In this document: piece by piece, positions 23,202-24,482 of the stretch
How the letters are laid out: the number at the start of each line of letters is the position of its first letter
Numbering within the stretch: the stretch's first letter is position 1
Origin: Moraxella bovis
GTDB taxonomy: Bacteria > Pseudomonadota > Gammaproteobacteria > Pseudomonadales > Moraxellaceae
DNA: 24,482 nt
Direction of reading: 5' to 3'
NCBI RefSeq assembly: GCF_002014975.1
Contig: NZ_MUXV01000018.1
Span: 1 to 24,482 of the forward strand
The notes under the pieces: generated by a model
What the model saw: the letters and a program-made list of their open reading frames with translations, nothing else
Databases searched by the model: none
What the model was told of the DNA's origin: nothing
Made by a program: the position numbers and the translations under genes

Positions 23202-24188
23202 ATGAGCAAACAGCCTGTTCGTGTTGCGGTAACTGGTGCCGCAGGTCAGATTGGTTATAGCCTATTGTTCCGTATTGCCAGCGGTGAGATGCTTGGCAAA
23301 GACCAGCCTGTGATTTTGCAACTTCTAGAAATCCCCAACGAAAAAGCCCAACAAGCCCTACAGGGTGTTATCATGGAACTTGATGACTGTGCTTTCCCAT
23401 TGCTGCATGACGTGATTGGCACAGATGACCCAAATGTGGCGTTCAAAGACGCAGATTATGCCCTGCTTGTCGGTGCTCGTCCCCGTGGACCGGGCATGGA
23501 GCGTGCTGACCTACTCCAAGAAAACGCCAAAATCTTTACCGTACAAGGCAAAGCCCTAAATGACGTGGCAAGCCGTGATGTGAAAATTTTGGTAGTCGGC
23601 AACCCTGCCAACACCAACGCTTACATCGCCATGAAGTCTGCCCCAGACCTACCTGCTAAAAACTTCACCGCCATGCTACGCCTAGACCACAACCGTGCCT
23701 TGACCCAAGTCGCCAAAAAGACTGGTAAAGCCGTCAAAGACATCAAGAACCTAACCGTATGGGGCAACCACAGCCCAACCATGTACGCTGACTACCGTTT
23801 TGCGACGATTAACGGCGAGAGCGTCAAAGAGATGATTAACGACCAAGAGTGGAACGCTAACACCTTCTTGCCAACAGTTGGTAAACGTGGTGCGGCAATC
23901 ATCGAAGCTCGTGGCTTGTCATCAGCGGCCTCCGCTGCCAACGCTGCCATTGACCACATGAGAGATTGGGCGTTGGGCTCAAATGGCGAATGGGTAACCA
24001 TGGGCGTTCCGTCTGACGGCTCTTATGATATCCCAGAAGGCGTGATGTTCGGTTTCCCTGTAACCTGCGAAAATGGCGAATACAAAATCGTTCAAGGCTT
24101 AGAGATTGATGAGTTTAGCCAAGAGCGTATCAATATTACGCTAAACGAGCTAACCGAAGAGCGTGATGCGATTGCACATTTGCTATAA
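23202..24188 (+). CDS. mdh: Malate dehydrogenase (NAD, type 2)
   Basis: Interconverts malate and oxaloacetate in the TCA cycle. 328 residues. The Rossmann motif is [16 protein letters not shown] (9-24), followed by the active-site loop with [15 protein letters not shown] (substrate arginines), [17 protein letters not shown] and [13 protein letters not shown], which holds the catalytic histidine. Sequence pattern and length place it with the cytosolic-MDH-like group 2 enzymes of many beta- and gammaproteobacteria and not with the E. coli type. AAGGA lies 7 nt before the ATG. It is monocistronic, with a leader hairpin and a strong terminator. Confidence 0.97.
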   Translation: MSKQPVRVAVTGAAGQIGYSLLFRIASGEMLGKDQPVILQLLEIPNEKAQQALQGVIMELDDCAFPLLHDVIGTDDPNVAFKDADYALLVGARPRGPGMERADLLQENAKIFTVQGKALNDVASRDVKILVVGNPANTNAYIAMKSAPDLPAKNFTAMLRLDHNRALTQVAKKTGKAVKDIKNLTVWGNHSPTMYADYRFATINGESVKEMINDQEWNANTFLPTVGKRGAAIIEARGLSSAASAANAAIDHMRDWALGSNGEWVTMGVPSDGSYDIPEGVMFGFPVTCENGEYKIVQGLEIDEFSQERINITLNELTEERDAIAHLL

Positions 24189-24201
24189 TTAGCAGTTAGA
24201 C

Positions 24202-24237
24202 AAATACCCCTTATCGTACGATAGGGGGTATTTTTTT
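24202..24237 (+). terminator. Rho-independent terminator of mdh
   Basis: A 15-bp stem with one G-U pair, arms 24202-24216 and 24219-24233 (AAATACCCC to GGGGTATTT at the base), followed by a T run to 24237. It begins 13 nt after the mdh stop and may also serve the gene converging from the right. Confidence 0.9.
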
Positions 24238-24273
24238 ATCATTTTAAAGGGATTTGTAGGGGCTTTACAAGTC

Positions 24274-24482
24274 CTAGGCATGACGTGTCATTTTCACACT
24301 CATCCCATGCACCAATACCGCCAGTAACATCACGCCTGCCCCGACATAGCCTATCATGGTCAGTCCTAGGGCTTGATGAGCGATGACCATACCACCAAGT
24401 AACGCCCCACCACCGATACCGATGTTATAAATCCTCTTGTTACCGCCTTTGCCAGTCAAACTAAACTCATTCTTGCTCAAGT
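24274..24482 (-). CDS. C-terminal end of a membrane transporter, probably MFS (partial)
   Basis: The last 69 or so codons of a gene that continues past the right edge; the frame is open to the end of the window. It shows two hydrophobic segments, IGIGGGALLGGMVIAHQALG and IGYVGAGVMLLAVLVHGMSV, and a short basic tail ending MTRHA. Two closing membrane helices with small-residue spacing suit the last two helices of a major-facilitator drug or sugar efflux transporter, but the diagnostic N-terminal motifs lie outside the window, so the family is an inference. Confidence 0.55.
   Translation of the reverse strand, partial: LSKNEFSLTGKGGNKRIYNIGIGGGALLGGMVIAHQALGLTMIGYVGAGVMLLAVLVHGMSVKMTRHA

Overview
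The window looks like chromosomal DNA from a member of the Moraxellaceae, most likely Moraxella. The basis is the type-2 malate dehydrogenase, the separate coaX and HTH-less birA genes, Rho and UvrC of gammaproteobacterial type, AT-rich intergenic DNA and the short dispersed repeats. The genus is an inference; no rRNA or other marker is present. Most of the window is housekeeping sequence, interrupted by decaying accessory genes.

Layout. 1-660: a frameshifted, unrecognised gene remnant on the + strand, converging on a secreted RTX lipase (family I.3) on the - strand (678-2525). 2526-3166: a 112-bp composite inverted-repeat element and a strong promoter for rho. 3167-7179 (+): rho, an alanine-rich lipoprotein with its own promoter and terminator, and uvrC. 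7319-8776 (-): a DASS/SLC13-type dicarboxylate transporter. 8777-10071: AT-rich DNA with one copy of a dispersed repeat and a hydrolase fragment that lacks its nucleophile half. 10072-11804 (-): coaX and birA, read away from a TauE/SafE-type membrane protein (11883-12692, +), with overlapping divergent -10 elements between birA and tauE. 12717-16425 (-): one large restriction-modification gene broken into five reading frames. 16553-20311 (+): smc. 20672-22711 (+): a soluble lytic transglycosylase. 22712-23201: a second copy of the dispersed repeat, interrupted by an insertion that carries a 14-bp inverted repeat. 23202-24188 (+): mdh with a strong terminator. At the right edge is the C-terminal end of a membrane protein, probably an MFS transporter, on the - strand.

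The most interesting locus is the restriction-modification gene. Joined across its frameshifts it reads as a single polypeptide of about 1,235 residues: a PD-(D/E)xK nuclease, a helical linker, an N6-adenine methylase (DYACGSG and NPPY) and two target-recognition domains. This is a type IIG / fused R-M-S layout. A run of 12 G (coding strand) lies exactly between the two recognition domains and a run of 7 G lies between the methylase and the first one. In the sequence given both runs are out of frame. This is the arrangement expected of a phase-variable enzyme whose recognition half can be switched. Two further single-base breaks outside G runs mean that the allele as written is dead, unless those two are sequence errors.

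The other genes do not form one pathway. birA and coaX are a cofactor pair; rho, uvrC, smc, slt and mdh are independent housekeeping genes.
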